From NCBI GenBank assembly GCA_021740845.1, contig JAIOYZ010000009.1:62001-126000 (forward strand): DNA of 64,000 nt. Reading direction: 5' to 3'. Shown here piece by piece: positions 60,908-64,000 of this stretch. The translations under genes and the position numbers were made by a program. Each line of letters opens with the position of its first letter. Position 1 is the first letter of the stretch. The notes beneath the pieces are model-generated. The model was given only the letters and a program-made list of their open reading frames with translations, was not told the DNA's origin and made no database searches. This DNA comes from Bacteroidia bacterium (lineage in GTDB: Bacteria > Bacteroidota > Bacteroidia > UKL13-3).

Positions 60908-61160
60908 GGGGGATTTGCCTTCATGGGAGAGAGGGGGTCGGTCTAGCCCGACCCGTACGGGTGCAATGTGGGGGATTTGGCTTCATGGGAGAAGGGGTTG
61001 GTCTGGGCCGACCCGTACGGGTGCAATGTGGGGGATTTGGTTTCATGGGAGAAGGGGTTGGTCTGGGCAGACCCTTGCGGGTGCCTATTGGGGGATTTGG
61101 TTTCATGGGAGAAGGGGTTGGTCTTGGCAGACTCTTGCGGGTGCCGATTGGGGGATTTTG
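60908..61160. repeat. GC-rich hairpin repeat array 1 (about 60-bp units)
   Basis: Units begin with GGGGGATTTG at 60908, 60970, 61030, 61090 and 61150, so the period is 60 bp after a first spacing of 62. The unit ends with hairpin-forming sequence: GGGTCGG...CCGACCC, then ACCCGTACGGGT. Later units drift toward TTGG, CAGACC and CCTTGC. A decayed start of another unit lies at about 60871. The run is much richer in G than its surroundings. It stays open in several frames because the units are stop-free and their length is a multiple of three. Confidence 0.8.
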
Positions 61161-61257
61161 GTTGGGTGGAAAATGATTAGGGATGGAATTTCATTTTGCT
61201 GGATTTTTTTCTGTGTTACAATAAAAGTGAATATAATTTGTAATTTGCCTCTACAAT

Positions 61258-61731
61258 ATGAAATATAGTCGTCTAATTGTATTTGCCTCATTCCTATCCA
61301 TACTCTTTGCAATGAGCTCTTGTGTTGGCCTTGATGATGGGCCTAGGACTTACTATACCTATGAGCAATATGTCCGTTTTGATGATACCAATGAAGTTAT
61401 TCATGCCATCTATTATCCTCAAGCCAATTTGATGGATTCCATTAAGGGTAAGCAAGGAATGTTGAAAGTATCAGAAAACTTTCCTACCAAAGCAGTGGTT
61501 TATAGCGAGCATTTCACTTATACTTTTACGTTTAATAAGAAATTTACTTTCTCCAAATCTTCCTACAACGGTCCAAGAAGAAATGATTATGAAAAAACCT
61601 ATGATGGGTTTGAAGTGCAAGAAAGCAATGCCATAGAAACAAAGCTTATCAAATCGCAATTTGAGGATACAAAGAATTATAGTGGTTGGGGTTATCATTA
61701 TTTTGTACAAGACATAGTTGTGGTAAAATGA
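61258..61731 (+). CDS. Small lipoprotein, first gene of a four-gene operon
   Basis: A 157-residue protein with a lipobox (FAMSSC, Cys about residue 22). The mature part is Tyr- and Lys-rich with no recognised domain (YYTYEQYVRFDDTNEVIHAIYY). It overlaps the next gene by ATGA, and the next two junctions are also ATGA, so 61258-63456 is one operon of four envelope genes. The array of hairpin repeats lies 100 bp upstream. The function is unknown. Confidence 0.6.
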   Translation: MKYSRLIVFASFLSILFAMSSCVGLDDGPRTYYTYEQYVRFDDTNEVIHAIYYPQANLMDSIKGKQGMLKVSENFPTKAVVYSEHFTYTFTFNKKFTFSKSSYNGPRRNDYEKTYDGFEVQESNAIETKLIKSQFEDTKNYSGWGYHYFVQDIVVVK

Positions 61732-62399
61732 AAAGAATCCTGTTGTTTTTATGTCTTGGTTTAAGCTTGCATTTTTCATCCCAAGCTCAATCTTTAATGG
61801 ATACCACTTCCAAAAATTATTATGGTGTACATTTAATTAGTAATTGGAGTTTACCTGTATATTTTTCGTTTACCAAGTTGAACCCACATTGGCATAGTTA
61901 TGGAGTAAAGGCAGGATTATTTAGAGGGAAAGAATATGGAACCGTTTATACCACCTACCCCTATTCAACCTCCAATCAGAAAAGTTCGGATTATGAACAA
62001 AGGTCTTTCTTTGCTTTTGTTACACCCGTTTACATTCCAAAAGTTTTTAGGCAAGATGGTAAGTTGTATTACTTTAGTTTGGGTGCACCATTTGGATATT
62101 CCAACGACCATTTAGTTAAAACTTATAACAACGATGTTCTGCTAGGAAATTATTCTACCGAATTTTATGAACAGCATATTTACCAAGCCATAGAATTGGG
62201 CTTTGCATACTGGATAGATTTAGGCAAGAACTTAAGCTTTTCTATGGGAGCCAATACGGGTTTGCGTTTGCTTAAGCCCATTCCTTTTAAAGAACAGTTT
62301 AATGATTTAAATACTAACCATACTTATTTTCCTGGCACCTCTAAAGGGCTATATTTTTCAATTCATTTAGGTATTTTATTTTCCAAGTTCAAAAAATGA
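61728..62399 (+). CDS. Exported beta-barrel-like protein, second gene of the operon
   Basis: The ATG at 61728 overlaps the previous stop and gives a signal peptide (ILLFLCLGLSLHFSSQAQ). 223 residues. Strand-rich, with SNWSLPVYFSFTKLNP, YYFSLGAPFGYSNDHL, LSFSMGANTGLRLL and a terminal strand LYFSIHLGILFSKF. It looks like a small outer-membrane barrel, but I recognise no family. Coupled by ATGA to the next gene. Confidence 0.55.
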   Translation: MKRILLFLCLGLSLHFSSQAQSLMDTTSKNYYGVHLISNWSLPVYFSFTKLNPHWHSYGVKAGLFRGKEYGTVYTTYPYSTSNQKSSDYEQRSFFAFVTPVYIPKVFRQDGKLYYFSLGAPFGYSNDHLVKTYNNDVLLGNYSTEFYEQHIYQAIELGFAYWIDLGKNLSFSMGANTGLRLLKPIPFKEQFNDLNTNHTYFPGTSKGLYFSIHLGILFSKFKK

Positions 62400-62890
62400 A
62401 AGCAAAAGTACTATTCCTGTTTCTTGTGGTTCTTTGGTTCAGCCCGAATCTATTTTGCCAGGTGCTTATAATGGATAATTTGTTTACCAATAAAACCTAT
62501 TACCTAAAGCCTGGTGTATCGGTTTGGGTTCAAACCAAAGACGATCCCGCGGCAACCTATACCCAAGCCAAGTATGTATCTTTTGATGGCACTAATCTTC
62601 ATTTTACACGAGGCATGGGAAAACGCCGAGTGGAAATTAGTGTACCCATGCAACATATAAGCAATTTGTATATTCCAAAGAATGGAAAATATGTTGGGAA
62701 AATAGTTTTGTTGTGGCTGGGTAATGTATTTTTTGCTTCGGGCATTGCAATTATGGCGGAGGGATATACGCCTGGAGGAACCATAATGTTACTTGGAAGT
62801 TTTCCTTTGCTGATGCAAAGCATTGTAATTCCAACCAAGCAACGCATTTATTTTCCCAATTACGATATTTATTCAGGTAAAGGACGATGA
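62396..62890 (+). CDS. Small exported protein with membrane hairpin, third gene of the operon
   Basis: A 164-residue protein with a signal (FLFLVVLWFSPNLFCQ). LKPGVSVWVQTKDD and ATYTQAKYVSFDGTNLHF resemble a regulatory strand pair, followed by two hydrophobic stretches (KIVLLWLGNVFFASGIAIMA and GGTIMLLGSFPLLMQSIVI). The N-terminal half shares its type of pattern with the protein at 59947 and the next gene. The dispersed motif GGTTCAAACC at 62527-62536 encodes the VQT here. The function is unknown. Confidence 0.5.
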   Translation: MKAKVLFLFLVVLWFSPNLFCQVLIMDNLFTNKTYYLKPGVSVWVQTKDDPAATYTQAKYVSFDGTNLHFTRGMGKRRVEISVPMQHISNLYIPKNGKYVGKIVLLWLGNVFFASGIAIMAEGYTPGGTIMLLGSFPLLMQSIVIPTKQRIYFPNYDIYSGKGR

Positions 62891-63456
62891 AACTTCTTTT
62901 AATCCTATTCGTTTTGCTAAGTTGTGGTTTGGAAGCCCAAATTTTAACAGTGCCCAAGGTGCATTTTACCAACCAAAAAACAGGAGAGGAGCGTGCGTTT
63001 TTATTGGGCAGAAATGCGTTGGTGAGTCTTAAAAAGGTGCCAGCTAAGAAAGATAAATTTCCTTCCTCTTTGGATGCAGAAGGAAAATTGTACACACTTA
63101 AATTGACCCAACAAAATGGAACGGATCTAATTTTTAATGATAGTATTTATTTGTCGATTGACGCTATTGACTACTTGGTTTTGAAACAAAATAGAAATGC
63201 GGCGAGGTACACTTTTGGAGTTTTAAGTGTGGCAGGATTGGGAGTTGTGGTGGCAATGGATTCTAGAGTTGCTTTTTTTACAATGGCGTTTTATCCCTTA
63301 TCCATTTTGTATTTTAATGCTATTACCAAAGATAAGTTGTATACCCATACCTGGAAATTGGAAATTCAGCATTCGCCGGAGTTGCTTTTTCCAGAAAAGA
63401 ACACCTTGAATTATGGGTGGTGGCCGGATTTGTTTGAGAGATATTCTAATAAATGA
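62887..63456 (+). CDS. Small exported protein, fourth gene of the operon
   Basis: A 189-residue protein with a signal (LLILFVLLSCGLEAQ). KTGEERAFLLGRNALVSLKK and YLSIDAIDYLVLKQNRNAA form the soluble part, followed by two hydrophobic segments (FGVLSVAGLGVVVAM and VAFFTMAFYPLSILYF). The layout parallels the third gene and suggests distant paralogy. It is coupled by ATGA. The second hairpin array begins 20 bp after the stop. Confidence 0.5.
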   Translation: MKLLLILFVLLSCGLEAQILTVPKVHFTNQKTGEERAFLLGRNALVSLKKVPAKKDKFPSSLDAEGKLYTLKLTQQNGTDLIFNDSIYLSIDAIDYLVLKQNRNAARYTFGVLSVAGLGVVVAMDSRVAFFTMAFYPLSILYFNAITKDKLYTHTWKLEIQHSPELLFPEKNTLNYGWWPDLFERYSNK

Positions 63457-63476
63457 TGAAGCATTTGCTTTTTTTG

Positions 63477-63867
63477 TGGGGGATTTGCCTTCAGGGGAGA
63501 AGGGGGTCGGTCTAGCCCGACCCGTACGGCTGCCATATGATTGATTTGGCTGGGAGGGGGAATGGGTCGGGCGAGCCGAGCCTTACGGCTGCTATATGAT
63601 TGATTTGCTTTGAGGGGGAATGGCTCGGGCGAGCCGAGCTTTGCCATTGCCATATGGGGGATTTGGCTGGTAGGGAGAATGCTTTGGGTTGTGGCGTGAT
63701 TTGCGTTTGGTGGGGGATTTGCCTTGGGGCATGAGAAGGGGTCGGTCTAGACCGACCCTTACCATTGCCATATGATTGATTTGCCTTGAGGGGAGAATTG
63801 CTCGGGCGAGCCGAGCTTTGCAGGTGCTATATGGGGGATTTGGCTTTGGGGGAGAGATTCTAATTTT
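63477..63867. repeat. GC-rich hairpin repeat array 2 with compensating arm changes
   Basis: Seven imperfect units of the same family as array 1, starting GGGGGATTTG or ATTGATTTG, most ending CCATAT or CTATAT. The stem takes two matched forms: GTCGG/CCGAC (63506-63525 and 63739-63758) and CTCGG/CCGAG (63623-63639 and about 63800-63816). At 63739-63758 the stem is a perfect 20-bp palindrome, GGGTCGGTCTAGACCGACCC. A second small hairpin follows in some units (ACCCGTACGGGT or AGCCTTACGGCT). One unit around 63655-63710 has lost the hairpin. Confidence 0.8.
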
Positions 63868-63909
63868 TTGGGAAGTATTTTGTATTTTGGCTGAACCAAT
63901 AAATCAATT

Positions 63910-64000
63910 ATGAAATTATTTACTCCGCTTCTTAGCTTGCTGCTTTTTTCTAGTTTGTTTTCTTTTGGACTTAGGTTCGAACCAAAACATACCTCAGCTA
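63910..64000 (+). CDS. Exported protein (3' partial)
   Basis: An ATG at 63910 opens a frame that continues past the window end. Only about 30 residues are visible: a signal peptide (FTPLLSLLLFSSLFSFG) and the first residues of the mature protein, LRFEPKHTSA. The motif variant GGTTCGAACC, a perfect palindrome, lies at 63974-63983 and encodes RFEP. Nothing can be said about function. Confidence 0.5.
   Translation, partial: MKLFTPLLSLLLFSSLFSFGLRFEPKHTSA

Noticed and set aside
60864-61268. Open reading frames in several frames, including a 134-residue repetitive protein and a Pro-rich frame on the minus strand
   Set aside because: The repeat unit is a multiple of three and free of stops in several frames, so open frames arise automatically. 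None has a signal, domain or plausible start context.

Overview
The window is chromosomal DNA of a Bacteroidota bacterium, probably a free-living Chitinophagales- or Sphingobacteria-like lineage, although I cannot fix the family from sequence alone. The evidence is three large TonB-dependent receptors with carboxypeptidase-like regulatory domains, an ECF sigma/FecR pair, a type IX secretion sorting domain, outer-membrane barrels ending in Phe, a FISUMP-domain lipoprotein, AT-rich DNA, weak or absent Shine-Dalgarno sequences and several TTG/GTG starts. Housekeeping and metabolic genes dominate, and there is one small accessory patch around 22.2-25.4 kb.

Layout. 0-5.8 kb: end of a metal-site-lacking amidohydrolase, a tandem lipoprotein pair, an ABC exporter and a ureohydrolase. 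5.8-13.1 kb, minus strand: a TonB receptor, then sigma factor, FecR anti-sigma and an STN-domain protein with surface repeats, and a lipoprotein. 13.6-21.4 kb: a carbohydrate locus with LacI regulator, its probable operator, TonB receptor, SSS symporter, six-hairpin glycosidase and PfkB sugar kinase, possibly for sucrose or a fructoside. 21.5-25.4 kb: a FISUMP lipoprotein, duplicated terminators, dispersed repeats, a ParE-type toxin-antitoxin pair, an RHS remnant with orphan small ORFs, a GIY-YIG nuclease, and tRNA-Arg(CCU) preceded by three tandem partial copies of itself that carry a hairpin insert. 26.6-35.3 kb: cyanophycin synthetase, cyanophycinase and an isoaspartyl peptidase, with an MBOAT acyltransferase/AlgJ-like pair between. 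35.4-38.3 kb: paaCBA and a TetR regulator. 38.4-46.2 kb: RsmI-like methyltransferase, PpiD chaperone, alpha/beta hydrolase, a glycosyltransferase/sugar-transferase fusion and small envelope genes. 46.5-54.7 kb: a carotenoid locus (crtD-marR diverging from TonB receptor-crtI-crtB-hypothetical-idi). 54.9-64 kb: a SRPBCC protein, a T9SS cargo protein and a series of uncharacterised exported proteins separated by GC-rich hairpin repeat arrays.

The least ordinary signals are non-coding. (1) The array of truncated tRNA-Arg 5' halves, each with a 29-nt hairpin in the D-loop. (2) Two arrays of roughly 60-bp GC-rich units whose hairpin arms vary in a compensating way. (3) A ten-base near-palindrome, GGTTCAAACC/GGTTTGAACC, present about 28 times (variants included), in all coding frames and in many intergenic regions, comparable in style to a highly iterated palindrome. 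(4) A perfect 16-bp terminator-like hairpin inside the start of a hydrolase gene. Metabolically, the cyanophycin genes form a make, cut and finish set that may connect to the ureohydrolase at 4.7 kb.
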